Origin: Austropuccinia psidii
Taxonomy: Eukaryota; Basidiomycota; Pucciniomycetes; Pucciniales; Sphaerophragmiaceae
Assembly (NCBI GenBank): GCA_023105745.1
Contig: JALGQZ010000001.1
Location: 60,489,937 to 60,553,936 of the forward strand
Length of the DNA: 64,000 bases
Direction of reading: 5' to 3'
Below the pieces are notes generated by a model, which was given only the letters and a program-made list of their open reading frames with translations, was not told where the DNA came from and did no database searches. Of the stretch, positions 12,161 to 25,232 are shown piece by piece (within the stretch, counting starts at the first letter, position 1; every line of letters starts with the position of its first letter). Both the position numbers and the translations under genes were made by a program.

Positions 12161-12839
12161 GCTTCTATTTTTAGGAAAAAATGATTTGAAATTAGTCTTC
12201 TCTTGATGAAAAATTCCCTGGGTCCAAGCAAAAATTAATATGTAGAAGGAATAATTATCATTCCCTTTGTATAGTAGGGTTATGGAATCAAAGTGAAATA
12301 CTAATTCTCAATAGATGTATCTGGTACTCTTTTTCATGATTATTATATTTGAATGGGGTTGATAATTAATCTATCTACAGAAAAAAAGTTTGAGAATTAA
12401 TACTTTAGGCTTTTTCTTGAGCTTTAAGTTGAGCTGAAAGTAACATGAAATTCCTCAGGAATAATTTTTGTAATTATCTAGTAATGAAATGGTAAAGCTG
12501 CTAGTTTTGTAACTGGAGCTATTCAAATTTCCACAAGATAATTTTATATCAGAGTGAGTCAAGAGATTTACTTAAATTATATATTTAAAAGCCTAAAATT
12601 AAATATCTTGTATATTATGTGGCTTGCCTTTGCCATTTCTTTACATTCCTAATCATTAAAGCTGTGTCTCAGATTATCTGAAAAATGATTTCAATGTTGG
12701 AAGCAAGGTTTATAGTCAGGTTGAAATCAGGTTGGAGATAGGTTAGACCTGCTACCCCTACCAGCGGGGACAGCCTTTTTTCCATGGTGACTCTGACCAT
12801 TCTACTAATAAAAATCCCTTATTTTCACTTTTTATGGAA
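12161..12839. other. Unassigned AT-rich sequence
   Basis: I see no gene. By position it could be an older upstream part of element D', but I could not match it to integrase or RT of D or H. Confidence 0.35.
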
Positions 12840-13756
12840 GACATTCCAAATTGGACTCAGATCAAAGCACTCAAGATACTCCTGATGTAAATTTGAAGAA
12901 AAAAATCCACTTTTTAACAAAATATTTCAAGAGATAACTTGAAGTTTTCATGAGAACATTAAAGAAGTATGCAGCTAAAGGTGTAGAAAGCTCCCTTAAT
13001 TTGAATCCCAGTGACATGGGATTTTTTTCTTCTAAGAGCATGAAATCATCCAGGCCCACTGAAAAAACTCTCAGAAATATAGTTGTTTCTGTTTTCAATC
13101 TTGAATAAAAGTCAGTACTTACTCTTATCACCTCATTGGAAGTCTGTCCCCCACCCAGTCATCCATATTTCTGTAATTGAACTAGTCAAGATGTCATCAT
13201 TCAAGAAGAAAAGGAATGAAAACACTTTTAGATACTGAACTCTAAGCTCAAGAAGGGAAAATTATGGTATCTGGTTGAATGGAAGAGATTAAGTCAAGAA
13301 TCAAAGATATCCACCTGAGAACAAAATGAAAAACTCAATAATTGTCCTTATCTTGTAAAATATTCTCATCAATTATATTGTGAAAAGAAATTATTAGATA
13401 ATTCAAGAGCTTTATTTTCATCGTTCTTGGTTGAGAGAGTTTTTCATCTACTCTTTTATGTCAGCATCAACTTAGTCAATTTTTGAGAACCTGGAAGATT
13501 TCTTTGAAACAGGACTCTGGCCTTGGAAACAATAATACCGTCATTTGGATTGATTTTGCATTTTTGATTCCCTCATGACTTAATGTAAGTAAGATGGTTT
13601 ACTTTTTTTTGGTTTTATTCTTATATAGTGATTGGTAGGGGTGGATAGTATGAGAGTAAGTTCCTCTCCTGGTATGCTTTTCTCAAGGGATTTCTATGTA
13701 TTCATGAAATCACCATGGTCACTCTTTGATCTATAATTGTCAATATTTCTTCACAG
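12840..13756 (+). pseudogene. Element D' pol remnant: integrase end and chromodomain
   Basis: Degenerate copy of the end of family 3 pol. Its DNA aligns by eye to D 22260-23250: the integrase C-terminal part (near 12950-13090), then the chromodomain stretch GAAAATTATGGTATCTGG at 13256, then the 3' flank GAGAGTAAGTTCCTCTCC at 13656. No frame stays open. D inserted just downstream, with target GAATC, and the sequence resumes at 25228. Confidence 0.7.
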
Positions 13757-13761
13757 GAATC

Positions 13762-15314
13762 TATCACAACCATGTGTAATCCCCCTCCAATGGGTGTTTT
13801 GGCAATTCTAGCCTGAACCCAATTTATGGCCAATTGGACCCCTTTTGGTGTTTTATGGACTTTGGACCACATAAACGTTCTTCTGGCCATACCCTGCTAT
13901 CATTGGCCTTTTTGGCCAATTCTACAACTCACCAACACCCAAGCCAATACCCTTGTTGTGGGCCTGGGGGTCCCTTTGGTCTTCCAGGGGCTTCTTCCAC
14001 CCTAACCATCACCAGGGCCTTTGGCCCAACCGCCTTGATTATGGGGTCTATGGCCTAAATGGCCTTTTTGGGCCCTTTAGGCCCCCTACGGCCTTTACAG
14101 CCCATGGGCCATAATCCAGGGCCCACAGTCAGTGGGACCCTTAGGCCCCTTTTGGCCAAAAGGGGCCAAGGGGGCATTCCACAGGACCCCAAGGCCAAGT
14201 GAGCCCACCTGAGCCAATTTTGGCCCCAATTCTCAACATTCCCAAAATGGCCAAGAACCACAAGTTGGCCACCTTCAACCAATGGCCTCTGGCAACCACC
14301 AGAGGCCACCAGCTCAGGTCCAGCAAGGCCTCTTCTCCTTCATCAATGAACCCCATACCAAAGGATCCAGTCATGGTTCATGTATGGTATAACATACCAT
14401 TATGCACCATTTTTGCTCAGACATCCAATGGTGATGTTTTCAGGACCAAATTATGTCCTTTCAATTTAAGTTCCCAAGTTCATCACCCATTTCAAAGCAG
14501 GACTTTTCAGTCATTCAATCTTGCAATCCCTGGCAGCTACCAGAGGACCATTCAAGGACCCCAACCACCTGGCTCGGCAGGAGCTGGGTTGTCATTTCTT
14601 TTCAGGATTATTCCAAGAGTAATTTAAAGAGGTTATCAATCATTGAATCAGTTTTCAAGGCATCAAGTACTTCAGTATTCCTTGGACAACTCAATTGGTC
14701 CATACAGGCTGTATTCAAGCAACCTGTATGGCCTTGGCCCTTTTGGGCCAATTCATATTCTACTGTGGGAATTCAGTCACACAGCCCAAGTATCAAGATT
14801 GAAAGAGCTTTATTGACCCAAAAAGGTCAATACAGCTGGGTGATCAACCCTCTAGGATCAGTCTTCCACTTTTCACATATACTGGCCACCTTTTCTTCCC
14901 TGGGGACGTTTTCCCCAGTCAGTTAATATATTGGATTTATTTTTATCCTTATTTGATTTTCATTTATTAAACTAAATACTGATAATATTAAGTCAGTCAT
15001 TTGCACCTTTTCTTCTTTTCCTGTCAGTGGATATTGGTGGTCATATCCTTTACTAATTCAATTGTTCTTTATGGAAGGTTGAAAGAGTGAACTGAGGATT
15101 AATTTGGTTGGCTCTTTGGCCTTTGGCTTTCTATTTATTATCTTTGGCCATTGGCTTCCTTTTCTTTTATCTTTGGCATATATGTCCTTAATCTTATTCT
15201 TCTTTAAAGAAATATCATCCTTGTTATTTCTTTATCCTTTTGTAGCCCTCCAAGTGTGCTCTTGATTCCTGAATGCCAGGCCACTCTTGTCTTTCAACAA
15301 GAGCCCCTGTGACA
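13762..15314 (+). mobile_element. 5' LTR of element D
   Basis: 1553 bp, from TATCACAACCATG to CCCCTGTGACA. It includes a GC-rich block (about 13900-14350) full of GGCC words and then an AT-rich 3' half. ORFs in the GC-rich block are open on both strands because of base composition and are not genes. Confidence 0.85.
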
Positions 15315-16053
15315 TTATATTAATTATCTCATAATTTATTTTCATTCTATTCATTCATTCTTTATAATTTCATTCATTTATTTCATCAAGGTTATTATTC
15401 TTTAATTTTTATTAATTTAATGATTTATTGTCACTTCTCAATTTTCTCTCATGCATCCTTAATTCTTCAAAATTGAAAGCTGACCCATTTTTATTTTGTT
15501 TTTCTCTTTAAATCTTAAGTTAAATCATCAATCCTTTTCAAATCTTAATCCAATCTTATTTTAATTTTTAATTGATTTTCCAATTGGTCATCAAGATTAT
15601 TCAGACATGTTTTTCATATCAAGATTCAAGTTGATTTATTCTTCAAGAATTTGAATTTAAGGAAGAACTCACTTGATTTTTCATTTGATTGACTCATTTA
15701 ACATAAAATTTATTTTGACTTCAATAAATTTGATTGACCTGAAGATTATTGATTTTGCTGATTTTTTCACATCACAAATTTTGACCTAAATTGATTTGCC
15801 TCTAGATTTCATTGTTTGATTGATTTTTCTGCAAGATTTTGATTTTATTTAATTGAAATATTTATTGATTGACTACAAGACTTCATTTGATATTTTATTG
15901 ATTGATGTACCTGAGGATTTGCATTTGATTAACTGACTTTTCCTTGAGATTTGATTTTAATTTTGACTTCAAGCTTTATTTTTGAATTGCCTCAAGTTCT
16001 CATATACAAATTTTGATTTTTATTAATTTTATTTACATTCTTATCCTGAAATC
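15315..16053 (+). other. Element D leader
   Basis: AT-rich leader. The first bases after the LTR, TTATATTAATTA, are shared with F (60485 on) and lack the TGG of a tRNA PBS. Its second half is a loose array of TTGATTGA and CAAGATTT words. It contains no gene; unlike F, it has acquired ATGs. Confidence 0.65.
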
Positions 16054-16708
16054 ATGCCTTTTCAACACTCACCTCCTGCAAGGCAGACCAGATCTCAAGC
16101 CAGAGCGCAAGCTGTTTGTACTCCAACTCCAACAGCACCTCTTGACAGCACCCCAGCAGTTCCTCAACTCAGTGCCCAATTAGACAGAGGACCAAATATG
16201 GAAGGAGCAGCACCATCCAGGAAGGAATCTAAAGGAACAGCTTCAAGGTTTCTGGTGAAGATATTCAAGAGGAGGAGGAGAATTCTGTGGAATAGGAAGA
16301 GTCTGATGGTACTGAAGGAGTCCCTGCTCTTGTGGGGGAATCCCAAGGTACTGGCCATCATGCAGCAGATGACTCAAATTATGGCCAATATTAAATAAGC
16401 TTCATCTTCTGAATCATCAATACCACCAGCCTTCAAGACTCCATCTATGAAGGCACTAGAATGCTTTGATGGGACTCAGCCCCTCAAAGTTAGAAGATTC
16501 ATTCAGTCTTGTCAATTAATTTCTTATAATTATCCAAAACGTTTCTCTCAAGACAGAAAGAAAGCTCTTTATTCCACTTCATTTCTTACTTGCAGGGATG
16601 CAAAATGGATTAGTCATTACCTTTCCAATATCACCAATCAAGACCCAAGCTACCTTCTCATTTCTTGGAAATTATTTTAATCTCAAGTCTTTACTTTATT
16701 TGGGGACC

Positions 16709-18608
16709 TGTAAGATGTGACTATGAAACTGATGAAAATATTACTATTAATCAACAGTACTATGTCTGTTATTATGAAATATAATAATAAAATATTATTA
16801 TAACCACAATTATATAATTAAAGAATTATTTCTTCCACGTGTTAAGCACTACTAGTGATTTTAACAGTGAGCAAGTAATTGTCTACAAGAATCAATTACA
16901 AGAAGATTTTAATAATAAAGTTATTTTAATATATAATTATCTTTTGCGAGAGTAATTATAATGATAATTCTTGAATAAAACTAATTTTAGAAAAAAAACT
17001 TTAAGAATTAAAAATAAATCACTCACTAATATTCCAAAGAGCTTATTGAAAGATAAGATAAAGGAATTTGACGTACAATTGTGGATTTAAAGGATCAAAA
17101 TGTATTTATAACAGTATTACAAAAATATATAGTTGTATTCTATGATTTCACATCTTTCTGATTGATTTTGAAAGATTTAAAACACTTAAGAATAGCTTTA
17201 CTAATACTTACTTGTTGGTTATAATGGTTTAAATGAAAAATAATCAGATGATGATGTGGAAAAAACAGCCAGAGGAGGCCTCTTTTAAGTCAACAACAGC
17301 TCACAGAGGCGTGCCATGGAGAAAACTGAAGAACCAGTGAGTGAGAGAAAAATAAACCCTTTTGGATTATTGATTGCATCATCAGTTGTCACGTAAGATT
17401 ATCATAATTACTTAATTGATGCGTTTACATGACTACCAACCCCAATATGGTTAAGAATAAAAGGAGTAACATCTGTAAATCTTCTCTTATTCCAAAATAA
17501 TCATTTATTTCTCAAATTTATCAATGTTATTGCCAATTTCATCACAGGTTGTAATTACTGTGAATTTTTGAAGATTCAGTGTTTCACGTAGAATAGTCAA
17601 AAATGGACTGTAAGTAAAACTTTTCATTTTACTAGTAAATCCACAGTTCTTTTTGGTTGTACCATAGATAATACAGTTCTCTATTAGTCCTGAAGGTTTC
17701 AGAAAGATTCATTGTGAATTGTATTTTTAATGAATTTTTGAAGTTTTTACCTCATTTCTATGTAGAATTGCAAATATCAGTGTTTCACTGGTTGCTATGA
17801 GGTAAATCAATTGATACATGTCCAAAAAGGGTTTTAACTACTCTTTGGGGTTTATCAATGGAAAACAATTAAGAATTGGCATGGTTACAGGAGTCTAAGT
17901 AGCTCTTTACCTCCTTGGCATATCAAAATAACAGGTTATTTGCTATTTTCTTAAGATTTACAGTAGTTGTAACATGGTAACCAAGTTCCCAAAAGGTTTT
18001 TGTTTACCAATTAGGCCAAGATAAGCCATGTATCCAAGCTTTAGAGCTGTCCACGCCTCTGAGGCCTCAGAAGTTGGGTACCCTGGCTCTCTTTGATGTC
18101 TTTTGTCCCCCTTACTTATTTTTGATGTCAAAATAGTAATTTAAGCTTAGTGAGATATCCAGTATGGGTTTACCAAAAGTCCATGTACGAATGCCATGAT
18201 ATTAAGTTCCCAAAACATGCATAACACCATTCTTAGTGTATATGTAACATGGGATTTCTCACATTCCCATTATTTTGGCATGAAATTAAGAAAAACAAAA
18301 ATTTTCACGGATCTTTTATGTGGTATTGATGATGTGGTATTGAAGTATTTTCAATTTTACCAACTCAAAGAGTTAATTTGAGCTTATTCACTCTATGGAG
18401 TTAACCTAGGTGAATTTTTGTGTAGAATCCAAATCTGGCCTTAAATCCATGGATTTACTTACTCAATAAAAAGTTATTCATCTTTTCTCAAATAAAAATT
18501 GATGAATTTTGGATATATGCATGACTTATGAGTTATGCATAATTTAAAATTTATTTTTAAGATATTTGTGGCCTATTTGGGAATGTAAAATATACCTCAA
18601 GGCTCACA
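16709..18608 (-). mobile_element. Solo LTR, family 2-like, inside gag of D
   Basis: 1900 bp, the reverse-complement relative of 6593-8494. It starts TGTAAGATGTGACTATG and ends CTCAAGGCTCACA. The TSD GGACC is perfect (16704-16708, 18609-18613). It interrupts the gag sequence TTTGGGGACC|CAAATGAAG. Confidence 0.93.
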
Positions 18609-19160
18609 GGACCCAAATGAAGTTAGAAAATCTGAAGCAGAGTTTGATTCCTTAAGAATGAAAAAAGGTGGACATTTTTCATTATACATTGCTGATTTCA
18701 GAGGTTTGGTCTCAAGAATTGGATATTGGGGTGAAGGAGCTCTCATCCATCATTTCAGGAAGGGATTTCCCTCCAGGATTCTGGACAAATTGGCCTCCCA
18801 TCCTTCAAGAATTTACTCCCTTCAAGAATTAATGGATATTATGCTGGAGCTTGATAACAGGTACCATGAGAGGAAACAGGAGAATATTCATCATCAAGAG
18901 AAGAAGCCTGAATCCTCAAAGTCAAATTCTTCTCACCCTCAAAGTTCTTCAAATTCAAAGCAAAAGAAAAAGAATTTCCAGAAGAGGGACAAGCCCCATT
19001 CTTCTTTGTTGAATAAAGATCTAAATTTGATGAATTCCAGAAAAGAAAGAAGAATCAAGGAGGGTGTATGTACCTATTGTGGTGGGAAGAATAGTCTTGA
19101 GTCCTTTTTAAAATGGTCTCACAACAAGCTCACCCAAATGTTAGGCAATTCTCCCAGAAA

Positions 19161-19167
19161 GGGAAAA
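19161..19167 (+). promoter_or_regulatory. Putative -1 frameshift heptamer, element D
   Basis: G GGA AAA in gag phase, two codons before the gag TGA (19171-19173). F (62550-62556) and H (57437-57431, minus) have the same heptamer at the same place. It fits the X XXY YYZ slippery rule; its activity is inferred. Confidence 0.55.
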
Positions 19168-19173
19168 GCCTGA

Positions 19174-19904
19174 GTGAAGATTAATTGTGTTCAATGGTAT
19201 TCACAGTTTTCCATCCAGAGAACAATTGTGCTTTCTGAATACTGGTTTCAAGAATTCTCTTAAATTCTTTGTTTTTTCTTCTCTTTATGATGTTTTTTAC
19301 AGTATTCTCATTGATTCTGGTGCTACCAACTCATTCATTGCAAAGCAGTTTGTTCACAAGTATTCTTTGACTATTTCAGAGCTCCTAGAGAAGATTACCT
19401 TATTATCTTGGACTCCTCCTAGTCCCCTTCCTTATTTTGACTCACCATACAAAATATATGGTTGAGATCCCTTCCTTTCCAAGCTTTGAATGGGACTTTT
19501 TAGTCATTAATACTCCCAAGGGAGAATACCTCATATTGGGCTTTGACTTTATTAATTGTTTTAATCCATCTATTGATTGGAGGAAAGGGCTGATCACCTT
19601 TAATTCTGATCATAAGGACTATTATGATCCTTCAAGTTCTTTCAGTAATGATTTTTCTTCTGCCAAGTCATTTGCAGCTCTGGTTGGTGACTCTATAACA
19701 CCATCATTTCCATCTTCTGTCCATATTCCTTCCCTTAATTTCCATAAATCATTAATGTTCTCTGGAGATGAATTCTTCAAAGAGATTCAAGATTTTGGAG
19801 AAGATAATTCTGTATCTTCCCTTCATTTCTTCTTTGGTAATATGAACCTTCCTCCATCATCTTATCATGACTCCCTGGAGGAGTTGTGGGATGAAGAGGA
19901 ATAG
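19174..19904 (+). pseudogene. Protease region of element D pol
   Basis: Aspartic protease of family 3. The catalytic motif is ILIDSGATNSF near 19308-19340, followed by FEWDFLVINTPKGEYLILGFD (near 19484-19546). An acidic tail (SLEELWDEEE) links to RT. One frameshift near 19440 and a stop at 19902 break it. In the intact order it would be made as a Gag-Pol fusion. Confidence 0.8.
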
Positions 19905-21390
19905 CCAAAATAAGTAGAAACTGTGATGAAGGTTGTTCCTTCTGCTTATCACCAATATTTTAATGTATTCTCCAAGTTGAAGGCAGAGAAACATCCTCCT
20001 CACCATGCCTGTGATCATCATTTCAACCTGGAGGGGTCGCTACCTCCAGTTGGGGTGATCTACTCTTTATCAAACCAAGAGTCAGATACACTCAGGGCCT
20101 ACATTTCAGAGGATTTAGAGAAGGGCTTCATCCTTCCAAGCTCCTCTCAAACAGGAGCACCTGTCCTCTTTGGGAAAAAGAAGGATTGTGGCCTCTGTTT
20201 GTGTGTATATTACTGCAAACTCAATGATGTGACTAGGAAGAACAAGTATCCTGTTCCTCCTATAAATCAGATTCTCACTGTTTTTGATGATTCTTCTATC
20301 TTCTTCAAGATTTATTTGCGTTGTGCATAAAAACTGCTCATAATCAAGGAGGGTGATGAATACTTGACAGCTTTTAGAACTAAATATGGCATTTATGATT
20401 ATTTGGTTGTGCTATTTGGGCTCACCAATGCTCCTGCCCCTTTTCAAAACCTTCTCAATGATATTGTTTATGATCTGCTTGATGTTTATGTTGTGGTTTA
20501 TTTGGATGACATTATGGTTTTTTCCAAATCTGAGGAAGAACATGTCACTCATGTGTCCACTGTTCTTTCCAGACTGAGAGCCAAAAAACCTTTTGATAAG
20601 GCCTCCAAGTGCCTGTTTCATGTTTCTAGTGTAGAGTATCTGGGGTATATTGTTTCTTCTGAAGGCTTCAAGATGTACAAAGAAAAAGTCCGGGACATTC
20701 TCAATTGTACACCTCCGAGAAACCTCAAGGCTCTTCAATCATTCCTTGGCTTTTCCAACTTCTACCACTTTTTCATCAAGAATTATTCAAAGAAGATGAG
20801 TTCACTCAGCAGTTTTCTCAAGATATATTCCTGCTTTCCCCTATATGAGAAAGCTCTTAGCCAGTTTCATGAACTCAAAGAAGCCTTCACCACAGCTCCA
20901 ATCCTTCTCTACCCACCATTGTAAAGACCAATGCATCCAATTATGCCTTGGGTGCTGTACTGAGTCAGGTTTCTGACTCAGGAAAACATCCCATTGAATT
21001 TGATAGCTGCAAGATTATTCCAGAAGAGCTCAACTATGAAATTCATTAAAAGGAACTTCTTGGCAGAGTTTAGGCTCTCAGGCTCTGGAGGGTGTTTCTT
21101 CTTTGACTCACTTCCACTTTTGAAGTTCTCACCAATCACTCTTCCTTGCAATACTTCATTTCCTCAAAAGTTCTTACTTGCCATCAATCCTGCTGGGCTG
21201 GATCCCTTTCTGAATTTCATTTCTCTATCAATTGCCACCCTGGCTGCCTAGCTACCCTTCTTGATGCCTTATGACATGGGACAAAATTTATCCAGAGAGG
21301 AAGGAGGATTTCATCAGCAAGAATCCAATTTATTTTCAAGAACTCATTAAGCAAGATGAAGTTCAACCCTGAAGATTTTTTGCAGTAAAG
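19905..21390 (+). pseudogene. Reverse transcriptase and RNase H of element D
   Basis: RT begins near 19923 and keeps the order LEKGFILPSSSQTGAPV, FGLTNAPAPFQN and YLDDIMVFSK (near 20500), so the polymerase YxDD motif is present. Key residues have been lost elsewhere: VDYRKLN reads VYYCKLN and SKIDLRGAY reads FKIYLRCA followed by TAA at 20328. RNase H is shredded from 20925 to about 21390; only short pieces such as SDSGKHPIEFDS can be traced. It is non-functional. Confidence 0.8.
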
Positions 21391-22921
21391 GTGGATCATT
21401 TTTCAAATCTGATTGAATCAAGTCCAAAGAAATTAGGGAAAGATTCTCAGTACAGAAGTATCTTTCAAGAATTGGGTAAAGGTAAATCTGTCCTAGATTA
21501 TTCTCTTTATTCCTCTTCTCAACTTCTATTATTCAAAGATTGGGTTTTGGTCCCAAATTACCCCACAATTCAACTCAGAATTCTTCAAAAGCCTCATGCT
21601 TCTCCTATAGATGGACACCCTTGCCAAGGGAAGATTATGAAGCTTGTCAAGCAGGATTTACACTGGCCCTGCATGACTCAATTTATCAAGCATTACGTCT
21701 CATACTGTCAACAGTGTTCAAGAAACAAGAATATCCACCCCAAGGAGCTTGGACTCCTTAACCCTTTTCCAATTCCAAATTTTCCTTGTATTTTTCTTTC
21801 AATGGACTTTATCACTCAACTTCCACTGTCCAATTGCTTTGATTAAATTCTGGTCATAGTGAACAGATTCTCAAAAATGACAGTTTTTATTCCAACAATG
21901 TCTTCAATAAATTTACTGTATTTGGCCCATTTATTCATCAAGAATATTTTTTCAAAGCATGGCCTTCCTTCAAACATTGTAAGTGATGGAGGGTTGCCTT
22001 TTTTTCTTCATTTTGGACCAATTTTTGTCAGCAGCTCAAGATTTCAGAAGATCTGTCAACTTCTTACCATCCAGAAACTCATGGACAGACAGATAGGGTA
22101 AATCATATACTAGAAAAGTACCTTCCAATGTATGTCAGGTATCATCAAGATGATTGGAACACCTGTCTCCCTCTGGATGAATTTGCTTACAATAATTCTG
22201 ATCACTCTTCAACAAAACAATCACTGTTTTTCACTGTGTATGGAAGAGATCCACAATCTGACTCAGTTCACATCCCTCAAGATACTTCTGCTGGAAAGTT
22301 ATCAACAAAAATCTAATCAGTACAGCAAGATGTCAAGAGAGAAGTTGAAGTTGCCATAAACAGGTTTAAGAGGTATGCAGATAAAAGCAGTGCAAGTCCA
22401 CTTGTTTTCAATCTTGGTGACAAGGTATGGCTTTCTTCCAAGAACATCAAATCAGCTAGACCCACCAAAAAACTGTCTGAAAGATTTTTGGTTCCTTTCC
22501 CAATCTTGAAGAAAGTGAGTACACATGCTTACCACCTCAAGCTTCCATCCGCCCAGTCTTCCAAATTTTCCTCCTTGAAACAGTCAAGACATCAACACTT
22601 TCAAATCAGCATCAAGAGCCTCCTCCTCCAATCATCATTGAAGAAGAAGGGGAATGGGAAGTCTCTCAAATTCTGGATTTCAAGATCAAGAGAGGAAAAT
22701 TATGGCATTTGGTGGAATGGAAAGGTTTCAGTCAAGACCCAGAAAGATCCACCTGGGAACCAACCAAAAAACTCAATAATTTCCCTGAACTTGTCAAGGA
22801 TTTTCATTCTTTGTATCCTGACAACCCAGGACCCAATTCTTCCAGAGGTTCAATATTTTATGGTGCATGGTGGGGAGAGGAATTACCAAAAGTAAGTTGG
22901 ACTCCTGGTATTCACCTTTAG
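21391..22921 (+). pseudogene. Integrase and chromodomain of element D
   Basis: The integrase HHCC zinc region (GHPCQGKIMKL, YCQQCSRNKNIHPK near 21610-21740), catalytic core pieces (LSMDFITQLPLS; NRFSKMTVFIP at 21859; KHGLPSNIVSDGG) and the C-terminal region lie in at least three frames with stops at 21844, 22099 and 22314. A chromodomain follows (near 22690-22800, VEWKGFSQDPERSTWEP), marking a chromovirus-like element; such domains in related elements direct insertion to marked chromatin. Confidence 0.82.
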
Positions 22922-23641
22922 AGGTATTCTACCCTTCTTGTTGTAAGAATCATCTTGGAAACTCTGTTAGCACTTGTCAATTCTCTGGACACAGGACTCT
23001 GGCCAAGCTTGAAACATCAATTTTTTTAGATTCTTATGGCTATTTTCACTTGGGAAAATGGACCATTCACTATTCTTTTCACTTTCCAAGTCTTTTTATT
23101 TCCATTTCATTCCTTCAGAAAGATGTTTTTATTTTTATTGCACTGGCAGGAGTGGTAACTACCAAAAGTAAGTTCCTCTCCTGGTGTGCTCTTCCCTAAG
23201 GGGTCTACAATCTTTCAAAACATCACCTTGGCCACTCTGTGAGCCCCTGGCATAAAATCTTGTTTCCCAGGTCCTTGGCCAATTAAAATAAGCTGTCCAC
23301 TTTTGTGATCACGATGAGAATCCCCCTCAAGAATTTAATTTCTCTTTAATTTATCTTTTCTTATTTCATGTTTCTCTTTTACATTTATTTCTTTAAAATA
23401 TTTCAAAATTTTCTTTCTTAAAATCCTTCATGTCAAATCTTTACATCAACTCAATTCTTCAAGCAAAATTACAAAGCCAAATGTCAAAAGAAGACCAAGT
23501 CATCCTCATGTCATATGCCAACCTCTTATCAGTCATAAAATTTCTTTTCAAGATTCAATACCTCTGTATTCCCTACGTCCAATTTTTATAAACAGCCACA
23601 AAGGGCTTTTACCTTGGTTTGGTGCTCAGGAGCTCATCATT
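22922..23641 (+). other. 3' UTR of element D
   Basis: No gene. It has two related blocks, each starting with a GTAAGT word (22890 and 23165) and continuing CTCCTGG. The downstream half is AT-rich. D' and H carry the same kind of block. Confidence 0.6.
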
Positions 23642-23656
23642 CAAGGTGGGAGGTAC
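23642..23656 (+). other. Polypurine tract, element D
   Basis: CAAGGTGGGAGGTAC directly before the 3' LTR. This is the expected plus-strand primer site for reverse transcription. Confidence 0.65.
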
Positions 23657-25227
23657 ACTCACAACCATGTGTAATCACCCCTCCAATGGGTGTTTATGTA
23701 AATTCTATCCTGACCCCAATTTATGGCCAATTGCAGCTCTTTTGGTATTTTATGGCCTTTGTGCCACATCACCCTTCTTCTGGCCATCCATGGCCTCAGT
23801 CCATACCCTGCTATCATTTGCCTTTTTGGCCAATTCCCCACCTCACCAATACCGTTTTTTTGGGCCTGGGGGTCTATTTGGTGATCCAGAGGCTTCTGCC
23901 CCACCGAGCCATCATTAAGAACCTTGCCCCAACTCCTTTGAATATGGGGTCTAAGGCCCAAATGGCCTTTTTGAGCTATTGAGGCCCCTTGTGGCCTCTA
24001 TGGCCCATGGTCCATAGGACCCTTAGGCCCCTTTTGGCCTGAATCCAATGAGGCCAAAAGGGGCCAAGGGAGTAGTTCACCATCCCCCAAGGCCAGTTGT
24101 GTCCCAAACCACAAGTGGGCCCACCTGAGCCAAATTTGGCCCCAATTCTCAACATTCCCAAAATGGCCAAAAGAGCCCCAGGACCCAGATTGGCCTCTGG
24201 CAACCACCAGAGGCCACCTGCTCAGGTTCCAAAAGGCTTCCCCTCCATTCAAGGGAAGACCTCTCCTTCATCAAAGGATCCAGGCATGGTGCATATATGG
24301 TATAATATACAATTATGCACCATTTTTGCTCATAAATTGAATGGTGATGTTTTCATGACCTAATTATGTCTTTTCAATTTTAGTCCCCAAAAACATCACC
24401 CATTTTGAAGGAAGACTTTTCAGTCATTCAATATTGCAATCCCTGGCGTCTACCAGAAGAGCATTTGAGAACCCCAACCACCTGGACCTGCAGGGGTTGG
24501 GTTATTATTTCTTTTCAGGATTATTCCAAGGGTAATTTTAAGAGTTTATAAATCATTCAATCAGTTTTCAAGGCATCAAGTACTTCAGTATTCCTTGGAC
24601 AACTCAATTGGTCAATACAGGCTGTATTCAAGCAACCTGTATGGCCTTGGCCCTTTTGGGCCAACTCCTATTCTACTGTGGGAATTTAGTAACACAGTTC
24701 AACTCTCAATATGGCCATATTGTTTTTGACCCAAAGCAGTCAATACAGCCAGGTGATCAACCCCCCAGTATCAGTCTTCACCTTTTCACATATACTGGCC
24801 GCCTTTTCTTCCTTGGGGACCTTTTCCCCATTTAATTGATATATTAAGCTTATTTTTATCCTTATTTTATTTTTATTTATTAAAGTAAATACTGATAATC
24901 TTAAGTAGGTCATTTTCACCTTTTCTTCTTTTCCTGTCATTGGATATTGGTGGTCATATCCTTTACTAATTCCATTGTTCTTTCTGGAAGGTTGAAACAG
25001 TGAACTGAAGATTAATTTGGTTGGCTCTTTGGCCTTTGGCTTTCTATTTATTATCTTTGGCCATTGGCTTCCTTTTCTTTTACCTTTGGCATATATTTCC
25101 TTAATCTTATTCTTCTTTAAAGAAATATTATCCTTGTTATTTCTTTATCCTTTTGGAGCCCTCCAAGTGAGTTCTTGATTCCTGATTTCCAGGCCACTCT
25201 TGTCTTTCAACAAGAGCCCCTGTGACA
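23657..25227 (+). mobile_element. 3' LTR of element D
   Basis: 1571 bp, from ACTCACAACCATG to CCCCTGTGACA, then TSD GAATC. It is clearly homologous to 13762-15314 along its length but with many differences, in line with an old insertion. Confidence 0.85.
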
Positions 25228-25232
25228 GAATC

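Larger units (their letters stand above)
16054..19173 (+). pseudogene. gag of element D, split by a solo LTR
   Basis: Family 3 gag. It starts at ATG 16054 (MPFQHSPPARQTRSQ), the position used by F at 61225. The N-terminal third is frameshifted and stops at 16396. The capsid part resumes at 16447 (MKALECFDGTQP), is cut at 16708 by the solo LTR, and continues at 18614 (ADFRGLVSRIGYWG, FRKGFPSRILDKLASHP). The zinc knuckle near 19070 reads CTYCGGKNSLESF, lacking both the His and the last Cys. The end overlaps the pol frame at a GGGAAAA heptamer. Confidence 0.85.
13762..25227 (+). mobile_element. Element D: Ty3/gypsy chromovirus-like, family 3, decayed
   Basis: Full-length layout: 5' LTR, leader, gag, pol (PR-RT-RH-INT-chromodomain), 3' UTR, PPT, 3' LTR. 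The TSD GAATC is at 13757-13761 and 25228-25232. The first two LTR bases have drifted (TA at the 5' copy, AC at the 3'), and pol carries many stops and shifts, so the copy is old. A solo LTR (16709-18608) splits gag. Confidence 0.9.

Noticed and set aside
14055..14926. Overlapping ORFs on both strands in the GC-rich LTR block
   Set aside because: Gly/Trp/Pro-rich products on both strands reflect GGCC-rich composition. The same happens at 23659-24252, 52628-52938 and 58847-60257.
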